This document shows positions 37,159-45,466 of a DNA stretch of 46,496 bases, in pieces. Each line of letters opens with the position of its first letter. The first letter of the stretch is position 1. Origin of the DNA: Nocardia pseudobrasiliensis NBRC 108224 (GTDB taxonomy: Bacteria; Actinomycetota; Actinomycetes; Mycobacteriales; Mycobacteriaceae); assembly GCF_001613105.1 (NCBI RefSeq), contig NZ_BDBS01000071.1:1-46496 (forward strand), given 5' to 3'. Position numbers and translations under genes: made by a program. The notes beneath the pieces were generated by a model. The model saw only the letters and a program-made list of their open reading frames with translations, was not told where the DNA came from and made no database searches.

Positions 37159-40100
37159 TCATCCGTCCGGCACGACCACGGCCACGGCGAACGGGAACAC
37201 GAGTCTTCGCACGTTTGCGTACCGCGCGGACACGGCCGAAAGTTCGTGGGCCAGTTCCTCGTCGAGTCCCTCCAGGCGGGTTTGCCATGCCTGTCTATCG
37301 CGAATCATCTGGCCTCGCTCCGATACTTCGAGGTCGTCGAAGCTCAGTTGCACGCTGCCATCGCTGTTCACAGCTCTCTGCAACGTTTGCCGGAGTTGGC
37401 TGAACAAGGTGCGGGTTCGGTCGAGTTCGTCGGCTTGTCGATTGTCGAGCGCCCGTTTGAGGCTCGACAGGCGTTCTCTCGCGCGAGCCTGAACATCGTC
37501 GGCGAGTCGCGGTTCCAGCCCCGGCCACTCGGTGACCACTCGATCGCAAGTGTGGTGTGAAACCAGTCGACATTGGTCGGGTTCCAGGGCGTTCTCGATC
37601 GCGGCACGCAGCCGGGCGTAGCGTGGCTGCTCGAGTTCCAGCCGTCTACCGCGCCCGGTTCGTGGCAGGGCCCTGCCGGTCAGCATGATCTCCTCGTGTA
37701 ACCGCACTCCGTCGCTGCCCACGAGCACGAGGCGTGCGAACACCACGACGGCCAAGTCCTCGATCTTCGCTTCGGTCGGCAAGATCGCACGCACCGCGGC
37801 AACCCGGTGCAGGTTCGACGCGTCTCCCCAGATCGCGCTCCGGAGCAGGCTTGTCGAGTGAGCGACCAGTGGGTGTTCGAGGTGAGCGTAAACGATGTCC
37901 GGGCCGGCGAGACCTGCGTCGAATGTGAGGGGTCTGGGCTCCCCGGTGAGCGGGTCGTCGAGGCCCTCGAGTGTGCGTTCCCAGCCGCTGCGAAGCATCG
38001 GCGGCTCGATGATGCCGCGTGCTCGGTCATGCAGAGCGGGCTGCTGTGCAAGCGCGAGAGCTGTGTCGACGACGCGTCGGACATTGGCGGGCCGCACGTG
38101 AAGGTCGGCAACGCTCCGATCGAGTTGCGTACGCAGACCGGCGATTTGATCTCGAAGATCGCGCTCGGCGCGCAGCAGTCGGGTGCTGGCATGTGCCTTC
38201 ACGGTCGTCGGATCGACGAAGACCGGGCGACCGAGCATCCGGGATTCGACGGCTTCGGCGAGCACTTGGTTGACGTTGCCGAGATCCTCGCGCTCGACCG
38301 CGACCTTGGTAGCGACACGGCTGAGAAATTCGAGATCATCGTCGTAGGAGTGGGGGGCCGCGTGTCGCCAGCCGGCGCTGACGAAGTGGCTGACCAGCAC
38401 TTGGTGTGATTGGCCGTGTCGGTCCACGCGGCCGATCCGCTGCTCGAGTCGATTCGGGTTGAACGGGATGTCGTAGTGGATGACACGATGACAGTGGAGT
38501 TGGAGGTCGATGCCCTCGCTTGCCGCGTCAGTGGCCAGCAGGATTCGGATCGGATGCCGATCCGGGGGTGCTTGGAATGCGGCTTTCAAATGTTCGCGCT
38601 TGTGTTCGTCCATACCACCGAAAAGCAAGCCGAGCCGAGTTCCGCCGAGGCCACTCGCTTCGAGGATTTCGGCGAGCCACCGCTGGGTATCCACGTATTC
38701 GCTGAACACAATCACTCGTTGATCCGTATCGAGGACTGCCCGCAATTCCTTCAGGAGTCCCAGCGCCTTGCTGTCTGCTGGCGCGGTGTTGAGTTCTGTC
38801 CACTTCGTCAGGGCTCCGAGTAGCGCATCCAACTGCTCATCGACCGGTGCGCCGTCGCCGACGGCAAGGAGAAATTCCATCTCGGCCTGGGCGCTCGACT
38901 CGTCATCGACGAGACCGTCGTCCCAGCCCATGGTGTCTTCGAGGTAGTCGGGCAACTCGTCGGTTACCGTTGCTCCGTGTTCGAGCGTCTGCCGGTGCGC
39001 TTGCAGCGTCCGGGCGAATGCTGGCGGCGAGGAGAACAGTCGCTTCTTCAGCAGCAGCGCTACCAGGTCGCTGGCCCGTACCCGGTTTGGGGCGACCTTT
39101 GCTCGCCGTGCACTCAGATATCGCTCCAACAGTTCGTGGCCCCTGCGTTCGGAGGGCGAGTAGTCGATCTCGATCGCCTGGGTCTTGCGGCCGTGGAACA
39201 GCGGGTGGCCTTCATTGTCGAGCAGATCGTCCTTCAGTCTGCGGATCATCACCTGGCTCAACACTTTTGGATCGGGCTCGACCCCCCGTGTGAACCGCTG
39301 GGGGTCGAGCATCTCCAACAATGCTTCCCAGGACTCGCGGTAGCCGTTGTGCGGTGTCGCAGAGAGGAACAGTCGGTGCTGGCTGTATTCACCGAGCCTG
39401 CGGACAGCGCGAGTCTGGAGGCTGTCGACGGCATATCCTGTTGTGTGTCTGGGCGCGGGGGGAGCGCAATGATGCGCTTCGTCGACGATCAACAGGTCGA
39501 CGAACTCCGGGTGGTGGGTCTGGTCGGTGAGGACTTCGTCGAGCAGTCGTTGAACCCGCGGTGTGCGCAGCCATTGCAGGCTGATGATCGTTCGTGGAAA
39601 TACTGCAAAGGGATTTGCGAGCAGACCATGAGACCGTCGCAGTTCACGCAGGGCATTCGCGTCGACGACAGTGAAGCCGAGCCCGAACTTCTCGGCCATC
39701 TCCACTTTCCATTTGCCGGTCAGGGAGGCCGGGCATACCACCATCATCCGCCTGGCCCGATGGCGCAACAGCAACTCTTGAGCCACCAGCCCGGCTTCTA
39801 TGGTTTTTCCGAGTCCTACGTCATCAGCTATCAGGAGGTTAACTCTCGGCATCGTCAATGCTCGCGCTACCGGCGCCAGTTGGTAGGTCTCGATGCTGAT
39901 ACCCGATCTGAAAGGTGCTTGCAATGTCCGAGTGTCCGCGCTGGCGACGGTTCCCCAGCGGACCGCGTCGAGGAACGCGCCCAAATACTGTGGATCGTCG
40001 AATCCGCCGACCATGACAGCGGGAAGTTTAGTGGCAGGGAGGATTTCGCGCCCAGGCTCGACCTCCCACACCACCGTCAGTTCACGGCCGAGATCCTCAT

Positions 40101-40260
40101 CGCTGACACTGTTCAGCGAAACCAGCATGCGGCCGGGCAGTTCGGCTGGCGAAAGCTCGTCGATCGGCTGCTTGCTGAGATTGACATCCGACACAACCCA
40201 TTGCTGCCCGCGTACGCGGACCAACTGACCGAGTTCTGGCTCCTCGACTGCGATGGTCAC
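37159..40260 (-). CDS. drmD: DISARM class 1 SNF2-like helicase DrmD
   Basis: A 1033-residue SNF2/RapA-type ATPase. Motif I is DDVGLGKT (146-153), with DEAHH at 260-264 and SATPHNG near 300-306. Motif VI is EQRIGRVDRHGQ (606-617) after a conserved DIPFNPNRLEQRIG. The C-terminal 300 residues are helical and of unknown role. DrmD is the class 1-specific gene that heads these operons. The GTG start overlaps the stop of an upstream 48-codon frame (GTGA). With drmMI, drmA, drmB and drmC following on the same strand without real gaps, this forms a complete class 1 DISARM operon. Confidence 0.94.
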   Translation of the reverse strand: MTIAVEEPELGQLVRVRGQQWVVSDVNLSKQPIDELSPAELPGRMLVSLNSVSDEDLGRELTVVWEVEPGREILPATKLPAVMVGGFDDPQYLGAFLDAVRWGTVASADTRTLQAPFRSGISIETYQLAPVARALTMPRVNLLIADDVGLGKTIEAGLVAQELLLRHRARRMMVVCPASLTGKWKVEMAEKFGLGFTVVDANALRELRRSHGLLANPFAVFPRTIISLQWLRTPRVQRLLDEVLTDQTHHPEFVDLLIVDEAHHCAPPAPRHTTGYAVDSLQTRAVRRLGEYSQHRLFLSATPHNGYRESWEALLEMLDPQRFTRGVEPDPKVLSQVMIRRLKDDLLDNEGHPLFHGRKTQAIEIDYSPSERRGHELLERYLSARRAKVAPNRVRASDLVALLLKKRLFSSPPAFARTLQAHRQTLEHGATVTDELPDYLEDTMGWDDGLVDDESSAQAEMEFLLAVGDGAPVDEQLDALLGALTKWTELNTAPADSKALGLLKELRAVLDTDQRVIVFSEYVDTQRWLAEILEASGLGGTRLGLLFGGMDEHKREHLKAAFQAPPDRHPIRILLATDAASEGIDLQLHCHRVIHYDIPFNPNRLEQRIGRVDRHGQSHQVLVSHFVSAGWRHAAPHSYDDDLEFLSRVATKVAVEREDLGNVNQVLAEAVESRMLGRPVFVDPTTVKAHASTRLLRAERDLRDQIAGLRTQLDRSVADLHVRPANVRRVVDTALALAQQPALHDRARGIIEPPMLRSGWERTLEGLDDPLTGEPRPLTFDAGLAGPDIVYAHLEHPLVAHSTSLLRSAIWGDASNLHRVAAVRAILPTEAKIEDLAVVVFARLVLVGSDGVRLHEEIMLTGRALPRTGRGRRLELEQPRYARLRAAIENALEPDQCRLVSHHTCDRVVTEWPGLEPRLADDVQARARERLSSLKRALDNRQADELDRTRTLFSQLRQTLQRAVNSDGSVQLSFDDLEVSERGQMIRDRQAWQTRLEGLDEELAHELSAVSARYANVRRLVFPFAVAVVVPDG

Positions 40261-40403
40261 GATAGCTCCCGACAGGGCAGTCGGTTTCGGCGACTTGATC
40301 TGTATGCCGCCTGGGGCCGTCGATTCCAGCGCACTGTGCGATGAGGCTCGAACCGACCTTTGATCAAGTCGCCGAGCGCCGCAATATCGGAGATGCCTTG
40401 CAT
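40257..40403 (-). CDS. Possible 48-residue leader ORF in front of drmD
   Basis: An ATG at 40403 opens 48 codons that end in a TGA overlapping the drmD GTG (GTGA). This is the same coupling seen inside the operon. The start MQGISDIAALGDLIKGRFEP is protein-like; the rest is Arg-rich and less convincing. The frame continues open upstream of the ATG (about 20 more codons). It may be a leader peptide, a small DISARM-associated gene or the tail of a decayed gene. Confidence 0.3.
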   Translation of the reverse strand: MQGISDIAALGDLIKGRFEPHRTVRWNRRPQAAYRSSRRNRLPCRELS

Positions 40404-40840
40404 GACGTCACCAGCCAGTACGCGTCGCAGATTTCGACGAAGTAGCCGACAGCGACGTTGAGATCCACCGGTGCCGCAACAGCGGTCACTAGATGAATGT
40501 TCCTCGCCCGAACGGAAATTCGCGAGTGTCGAGATGGTCGCGAAGGTGTGCCAAGTGTTCTCTAGCTACTTTCGATCTTATCTGTTCATGGTCAAGGCAG
40601 TGATGATTGCGCTGAGATTGAGTGCGTTTGGACGGAATCGCACTATACGGCGGTCGCCCGTCGGGTTCGTAACCAGCTACCGTCGACGAATTCCAGCTGG
40701 AACCGTACGGATCGATCTTCGGCTCGGCGGGGGATCTGCAGCCTTGGTCGGTGGTTGGCAACGTCGAATCAGTTCCGGCAGAAGGCCGGATTGATCTTGC
40801 TTGCACTGACCTATCAGCCAATTGCTGCTTGGTAGCCATG
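40404..40840. other. Upstream region of the DISARM operon
   Basis: About 440 bases with no supported gene. It must hold the drmD promoter. On the minus strand a TTGACC box occurs near 40590, with A/T-rich sequence after it, but no well-spaced -10 element can be named. A 142-codon minus frame (40489-40917) lacks codon bias and is not accepted. Confidence 0.4.
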
Positions 40841-41341
40841 TCAATGAACCCCATCCTTGTCAGGGCGTGTCGACACGCCGGTGCCATAAGTCTGTCGAGG
40901 GGTGTAGCGGTGGCCACCTGCAGGACGCATCGGTGTGCCGCGCTTATGTAGGGCGTCCCTGATGCTGCTGGCGGGGAAGCCTGTCAATCTGCTGCAGGTG
41001 GCCAGCGAGTGCCCGGCTAGGTAGAGGCGTTCGACGTGGTCCACATCAGCCGACGTCATCGACTGGTGCCGGCGCTGTATACCGTGTTTGGCCAACAGTG
41101 TGAGGACCGCGGTTTTGGACACCGCATAGTTGGTAGCGAGCTGTGCCATGGAGGTGCCGTTGCGGTAGTCGTGGATCAGCTGTTCAACTGCGGTGGTGGC
41201 GAGCCGCCGTCCGAGTCTGCGTGGCGTGCGAGGTGTGGCCGCACGTAACCGCTGCTCGCGTCCGTCGCGGTGCGCGCGAGCCGGCTCAGGGTTGATTTTG
41301 GCGTGGGCAGCTTCGAGTCTTCGCAGTTCACCCCGTTTCCC
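40841..41341 (-). pseudogene. Serine-recombinase-like C-terminus with two HTH units (truncated)
   Basis: From the ATG at 41149 the frame encodes 102 residues with two helix-turn-helix-like units: SMAQLATNYAVSKTAVLTLL and HSLATCSRLTGFPASSIRDAL followed by KRGTPMR. The same frame is open a further 64 codons upstream to a TAG at 41342-41344, reading LRRLEAAHAKINPEPARAH... RRLATTAVEQLIHDYRNG. That is protein-like but has no start codon. This pattern resembles the C-terminal end of actinobacterial serine recombinases whose catalytic part has been lost. Alternatively 40841-41149 is a real small HTH gene. It marks mobile-element debris next to the DISARM operon. Confidence 0.5.
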
Positions 41342-41367
41342 CTACCGCCCAGCCAGGCCCACCCGCT

Positions 41368-41398
41368 GGCCAGGGCTTTAGAGCCCTGGCCATTTTTG
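41368..41398 (+). terminator. Strong rho-independent terminator
   Basis: A perfect 10-bp stem GGCCAGGGCT/AGCCCTGGCC with a TTAG loop (41368-41391) is followed by ATTTTTG. The T tract makes it a + strand terminator, yet no + strand gene is recognisable upstream. It may be an orphan left by the decay of a transferred gene. Confidence 0.8.
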
Positions 41399-41712
41399 TG
41401 CCAAATTCGCCCCGATCGGATCCGGATCGCAGCAGCGTGGTATCGGACTTCTCAATCGCCCTGCGCAGTTCCAGGTCGCCCATCCGCGGTAGCCCGCAGA
41501 ACCCTGGCTGGCTGGTGGTGACGTCCATGTGGGTTGTCGGCGGAGAGGTTGGCTTGCTCAGCAACCTTTCGGGACTTGTCTCGAGCGTCTGCCGGCATGT
41601 ACTCGATGCTTCGCGTAAGGTCCTGTTCTCTATGCAGGAGACCGACGAAATGCGTTGACACACATAGGGATTCGAGAGGCGAACCGTGTTGCCGCCGGGA
41701 TAAGCGCGTTGC
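41399..41712. other. Mobile-element debris without an intact gene
   Basis: No intact gene. A minus frame contains a protein-like stretch (SQPGFCGLPRMGDLELRRAI, then KSDTTLLRSGSDRGEFG), but with no start or recognisable domain. It sits between the recombinase remnant and the relaxase fragment, so it is best read as a decayed accessory gene. Confidence 0.4.
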
Positions 41713-41750
41713 GGGTCGGTGAGTAGGCGGGTGTCGATCTGTTTGGCGAG
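41713..41750 (+). repeat. 38-bp direct repeat, copy B (relaxase gene fragment)
   Basis: Identical to 794-831 in 37 of 38 positions, in the same orientation. On the minus strand it encodes the same relaxase peptide LAKQIDTRLLTDP, but no relaxase gene surrounds it, so it is a remnant of a second MobF gene or of a duplication. Confidence 0.9.
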
Positions 41751-41818
41751 AGGGTGGTGGTCGGGTCACCTCTGGGCGCGCACAGGTACATGCGTCGAGT
41801 CGAATCGCCGGGACCGGT

Positions 41819-42730
41819 TCAACGATGCGGTGGCATGGGAGTGGTTGGCGTTGTCGAGCGATACGGCGTCGCGGTCGGTGGGTGCGCAATTGTCGGCCGG
41901 GACGGGGGCGGCATCGGCTTCCGTTCGGGCGGCTTGGTGATTGGGGTCGTCGTCGGGGTGCGCCGGGGCGGGGTGGTTGTTGTCTTGACGGAGGGTGTTG
42001 CCGTCAAGGCGCTGGTCGATGTCGACGTTCCATCGATGGACGTCGTGCTTGTCGGGGCTGTCGGCGTACCGCTCGGCGTCGTCTCGGTGGGCGGGGGGCT
42101 CGTCGAGGCGGTGGCGTCGGTGCCGGAGGAGGTGACGATCACCGGGGCGCTGGTTGTGGCGAGAGGATCCGGGCGGGGGCTCACGCCGAGCTGTGCGGGC
42201 TGACCCGGGTCCGATGGAGGGGCGGCCTGCACCGAGAAACTCGCGCTCGCACTCAAACTGACGGACAGATCGGGCGTCGCGGTCGGGTCCGTGGTTGTCG
42301 TGGCCGAACCGCTCGTGGTGGCCTCGGGCGACTCACCGGGTGTGCCGGTCGTTATGTCCTGTCCGCCGCCGAGGGTGTCCGCAGTTGTAGCGTTATCCGA
42401 AACCGGCCCATCATTCGGGGTGTCCGATATACCGGCGACATTGTCGATCGCACCGATCTGGGCGTCCGCAGTGCTCGACACCTCGGAGATTCCCGAGGCC
42501 GCCACAACATTGCCCCACTTCTCATTTCGCTTCGAACCCACTGCCATCCCGGTCGCGATGACGAGTGCGATCAGCGCGGCGGCAGCTGCGGCATAGGGCA
42601 GGTGCCGGCGCACATCGCGGGCCGACAACTGCGGCAAGCGCGGGCGGAGGGTGAGAAACCCGGCGCGCGGACCGGCAATGGCGTCATCGGGTTTTCCGCT
42701 GAGATGATTACTGCTTTTCGATGATTGCAT
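41819..42730 (-). CDS. Membrane-anchored Thr/Pro/Ser-rich protein of unknown function
   Basis: The ATG at 42730 has AAAGGAAAT about eight bases upstream; this is preferred over a start 16 codons earlier and gives 303 residues. A cytoplasmic N-terminus of about 44 residues is followed by one membrane helix (about 45-64, YAAAAAALIALVIATGMAVG). The remaining 230 residues are low-complexity Thr, Ser, Pro and Ala, predicted to lie outside the membrane like a stalk or wall-spanning region. No catalytic domain is seen. It is downstream of the SapM-like phosphatase gene, separated by a strong hairpin, so probably a separate transcript. Function unknown; composition resembles other actinobacterial cell-envelope proteins. 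Confidence 0.7.
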   Translation of the reverse strand: MQSSKSSNHLSGKPDDAIAGPRAGFLTLRPRLPQLSARDVRRHLPYAAAAAALIALVIATGMAVGSKRNEKWGNVVAASGISEVSSTADAQIGAIDNVAGISDTPNDGPVSDNATTADTLGGGQDITTGTPGESPEATTSGSATTTTDPTATPDLSVSLSASASFSVQAAPPSDPGQPAQLGVSPRPDPLATTSAPVIVTSSGTDATASTSPPPTETTPSGTPTAPTSTTSIDGTSTSTSALTATPSVKTTTTPPRRTPTTTPITKPPERKPMPPPSRPTIAHPPTATPYRSTTPTTPMPPHR

Positions 42731-42767
42731 CAAAATTATTTCCTTTGGGAGAGCCTCGCGCGAGCCA

Positions 42768-42798
42768 CTCGCGGGCATGCCGACGGCATGCCCGCGAG
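42768..42798 (-). terminator. Perfect 14-bp hairpin behind the phosphatase gene
   Basis: CTCGCGGGCATGCC (42768-42781) and its exact complement (42785-42798) are separated by GAC. It lies 47 bases past the phosphatase stop. There is no T tract, as often seen with actinobacterial terminators. Confidence 0.7.
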
Positions 42799-42844
42799 CG
42801 TGGTGATTACCAACTACCGATCAGTCGCGGACAGCTGCGGACAG

Positions 42845-43696
42845 TCAGTTCCAGACGTTGGTGATCTCGGCGGCGGGATTCAGGTGGGACAGCCCGTTGG
42901 AGCTCTCGATGGTGCTCAGTACGTTGTAGTGATTGATGTGGTTGGAAAAGGTGCCGACCTGGGTGTGCGCGCCGACGAACGTGGTGAAGATCTGATTGGA
43001 CGAACTGCCGTTGTCCTCGTCGAAGGTGACGATGAGCAGGCTGTTGTGCGTCTTGGCCCACTGCGCGTACGCATCCATGTTGTTCTTCAGCCAGGTGTCA
43101 CCGGTCTTGATCGAGCAGTCGTGCATGTCGTTGCACAGGTTGGGCGCCACGTACGCGACCGTCGGCAGGCTCGCGTAGTTCGACGAGTTCGGGAAATCCG
43201 TGTACATCAGGTTGCTGGTCGACGGCACATTGCTGAAGAACGGCGCGGCGTTGTGCTTGCGCGCGTACTCGCCGCTGCTGCAGCCGGTGTAGCCGTCGGA
43301 GGGCATGCTCTCCGAGTAGCTCTTGTAGGTCTTGCCCGCGGTTATCAGCTGGTTGGCAATGTTGTTGCCGCTGAACGTATGCGGGCAACTGTCGTCGGTG
43401 ATGCCCTGGGTCGACCCGGAGAACATCGCCAGGTAGTTGGGCTCGCTCGGGTGGGTGACCGCGAAGGATTGGGTGAACTTCGCGCCTTGCCCGGCCAAGC
43501 TGTTGAAATAGGGGGCGTTCGGACTACCGTTTATTTGCGAATAGGAGTGGTTCTCGAACATCACCAGCACGATGTGATCGAAGACCGGAACGCTCGCCGC
43601 CGCCTGCGCGGTGGACGAGGTGACGACGGTGGACATTGCCATGCCGACGAAAGCTGCGGCCGCCATGAACACGGGCGCAATGCGCTTCCTGAACAC
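42845..43696 (-). CDS. Secreted phosphoesterase, SapM-like acid phosphatase family
   Basis: 283 residues, GTG start with AGGAGG five bases upstream. It has an N-terminal signal peptide (RKR, then hydrophobic stretch, cleavage expected near AQA-AAS at about 31-34). The mature protein has the phosphoesterase/AcpA fold motifs: VMFENHSYSQI (45-55), THPSEPNYLA (81-90) and VTFDEDNG (223-230), which supply metal and catalytic residues. M. tuberculosis SapM, a secreted phosphatidylinositol 3-phosphate phosphatase, belongs to this family. Substrate here is inferred only from the family. It is a single-gene transcript between two terminators, not linked to the defence island. Confidence 0.88.
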   Translation of the reverse strand: MFRKRIAPVFMAAAAFVGMAMSTVVTSSTAQAAASVPVFDHIVLVMFENHSYSQINGSPNAPYFNSLAGQGAKFTQSFAVTHPSEPNYLAMFSGSTQGITDDSCPHTFSGNNIANQLITAGKTYKSYSESMPSDGYTGCSSGEYARKHNAAPFFSNVPSTSNLMYTDFPNSSNYASLPTVAYVAPNLCNDMHDCSIKTGDTWLKNNMDAYAQWAKTHNSLLIVTFDEDNGSSSNQIFTTFVGAHTQVGTFSNHINHYNVLSTIESSNGLSHLNPAAEITNVWN

Positions 43697-43994
43697 GAAT
43701 CCTCCTGAAGGTGGATAACCTGACCCTGACCTCTGCCAGGGGAGGGCAATATTAAGAAATCATCAGTAACATTCGTCCCAAGATCTCGAGGACATCGGAT
43801 GTGAGTGAGGTGAACAAGCAAACGCGGAAACCGATTCCTGGGAAAACGATAATCGGTCAGTTGATCAACTGGACACATGAATAAATAGTCGCGAAATTGA
43901 TTGGTCCCATGATTCTGTCGCGCGAACAACGGCAGATTCTGGTATTGCCCCGAATCCGCCGACCTCGATCTTTCGCCGATTTTCCGCTGGGCGT
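43697..43994. promoter_or_regulatory. Promoter region of the phosphatase gene with a 14-bp palindrome
   Basis: A 300-base A/T-richer stretch upstream of the phosphatase gene. TAATAT at about 43750 on the minus strand is a plausible -10. CAGTTGATCAACTG at 43858-43871 is a perfect palindrome and could be an operator. No gene is seen. Confidence 0.4.
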
Positions 43995-44041
43995 AAACAG
44001 AAAAGCGGCAGGCCGGCGCGATTGTCGCACCGGTCTACCGC
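43995..44041 (-). terminator. Rho-independent terminator of the cvn operon
   Basis: On the minus strand, after the cvnD stop, a 17-bp stem (44025-44041 with 44005-44021, one A/C mismatch and two G-T pairs) has a CAA loop. It is followed by TTTTCTGTTT. Confidence 0.85.
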
Positions 44042-44098
44042 TAATGAAAGATCTTGGCGTTCAAGGCCTTTCGATCGATGGCACAGCGACTCGTCCGG

Positions 44099-44725
44099 CT
44101 ACTGGTGTGGTTCCAGGCGGGTGAACAGATACTCCGCGAGGGTGATCAGCGATCGGACGCAACTACGTCGCTCGCGGGCGTCGAGCGCTGTGAGGGGGGT
44201 ATCCGCGGTGAGGTCGAGGGCGTGCCGGACCTCGTGCAGAGGATAGTGTGGGCCCCCGGCGAATTCGTTGATCGCCACCGAATAGGGCACGCCGCGTTCT
44301 TCGAGGGCGGTGAGGACCTCGTCGGCCTCTTCGATATGGCGGGTGTCGATCAGAACCAGGGCGCCCAGGGCCCCGTGTGCCAATTCCTCCCACATCGAGA
44401 CGAATCGTCGCTGTCCGGGAGTTCCGAAAAGGTACAGCGTCAGTGCGGAGTTGAGCGTGATGCGGCCGAAGTCCATGGCGACGGTGGTGGTCACCTTGTC
44501 GGGCACGCTCGCCATGTCGTCGACTCCCACACTGGCCTCGGTGATGATCTCCTCGGTGGACAGCGGCTGGATCTCGGACACGCTGTTCACGAAGGTGGTC
44601 TTGCCGACACCGAAATTGCCGGCCACCAAGAGTTTTACCGACCGTATGGCGGCGTCGGCCATATCGTCGACAGTGCGGTCGGATCGGCGGGGCGGGCGCT
44701 CAGACGGTGAGAGCGCGGAGCCCAT
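44099..44725 (-). CDS. cvnD: Conservon small GTPase CvnD
   Basis: 208 residues from the ATG at 44725, chosen because GAGGAGG lies about seven bases upstream; a longer frame starts inside cvnC. It is a Ras-like G protein of the Mgl/Cvn kind: P-loop GNFGVGKT (36-43), switch II LFGTPGQRRF (99-108), and a degenerate base-recognition motif AINEFAGG (151-158) instead of NKxD. CvnD proteins act with CvnA-C as a membrane-associated signalling module that resembles a eukaryotic receptor-G protein set. The start overlaps cvnC by 26 bases. A strong terminator closes the operon downstream. Confidence 0.92.
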   Translation of the reverse strand: MGSALSPSERPPRRSDRTVDDMADAAIRSVKLLVAGNFGVGKTTFVNSVSEIQPLSTEEIITEASVGVDDMASVPDKVTTTVAMDFGRITLNSALTLYLFGTPGQRRFVSMWEELAHGALGALVLIDTRHIEEADEVLTALEERGVPYSVAINEFAGGPHYPLHEVRHALDLTADTPLTALDARERRSCVRSLITLAEYLFTRLEPHQ

Positions 44726-45047
44726 GCAGTACCTCCTCGAGTAGAGCGATGTCCGGCTGTACGGCCACCGGGACGGGATTGACGAGCTGACCGCTGTCGA
44801 GAAGGTCGGATGCGATGATCTTGACCACCGAGGGCGGCAGGTCGAGATAGGCGGCGATCTCGGCGATCGATAGAGCCCCGCGCCGACTGCATACACCCAG
44901 GACGCGGCGGACATCGGCGCTCGCCCCCGGCTCCGGATCCTTGGCCGCGCGCACCAGTGTCACCAGATCCAGATTGCGGACGGCTCGGGAGCGGCCGCCC
45001 GTGCGCACATATGCCCGAACCAGGTCGGGATCGCGTCCGTGCCGCAT
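44700..45047 (-). CDS. cvnC: Conservon protein CvnC (DUF742)
   Basis: 115 residues from an ATG at 45047, nine bases past the cvnB stop. It is a DUF742 protein: DPDLVRAYVRTGGR at 6-19, a central winged-helix-like part (CSRRGALSIAEIAAYLDLPPS, about 53-73), and the usual C-terminus LLEEVLHGLRAL. CvnC binds partners of the conservon and may respond to CvnD. The frame extends upstream through cvnB, but that portion is antisense-like Arg-rich translation and is not included. Confidence 0.92.
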   Translation of the reverse strand: MRHGRDPDLVRAYVRTGGRSRAVRNLDLVTLVRAAKDPEPGASADVRRVLGVCSRRGALSIAEIAAYLDLPPSVVKIIASDLLDSGQLVNPVPVAVQPDIALLEEVLHGLRALTV

Positions 45048-45055
45048 GGTCTGCG

Positions 45056-45466
45056 TTACCCCTGGCGGGGGAGGCTGGCGAGCTCTCGGCCGACCCGTGC
45101 GGCGAGCTCGTTCATCCGGTGCGCGATCAGACTGATATCGACATCGGCCGTGGTCGAGATGCCGAGCAGTGCGCCCTGGCCGGCAGCGGTGATGAACACC
45201 ATGCCGTTGTCGTACTCGGTCATATTCTGCCGCAGCGACTTTGCGGCGCCGCAGAATTCCGCGAGAGCCTTGCCCAATGACCGTAGTCCGGAAGCGCCGG
45301 CGGCGAAGCGCTCGGCGTCGGCGATCGAGATGTCGCCCGTATGCGCGATACGCAAACCGTCGTCGGACAACAGGACAGCGAACCGGACGCCCGGAACGAT
45401 GAGGTCCACGAGCATCCACGCCAATTTGTTGGTGGGGTCGTCGGTCATGGCCATCGGTGTGCTCAT
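45056..45466 (-). CDS. cvnB: Conservon roadblock/LC7 protein CvnB
   Basis: 136 residues. The ATG at 45466 overlaps the cvnA stop (ATGA). It has a roadblock/LC7 domain over nearly the whole length (LAWMLVDLIVPGVRFAVLLS..., AERFAAGASGLRSLGKALAE, FITAAGQGALLGIST). Such proteins are MglB-like regulators of small GTPases and are expected to act on CvnD. A much longer frame (to 46249) is an Arg/Pro-rich shadow of cvnA and is rejected as an N-terminal extension. Confidence 0.93.
   Translation of the reverse strand: MSTPMAMTDDPTNKLAWMLVDLIVPGVRFAVLLSDDGLRIAHTGDISIADAERFAAGASGLRSLGKALAEFCGAAKSLRQNMTEYDNGMVFITAAGQGALLGISTTADVDISLIAHRMNELAARVGRELASLPRQG

Noticed and set aside
38977..40344. Long + strand open frame opposite drmD
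   Set aside because: Antisense shadow; drmD has all helicase motifs in the other strand.
40489..40917. 142-codon minus frame upstream of drmD
   Set aside because: No codon bias, no ribosome site and no recognisable sequence; more likely chance.
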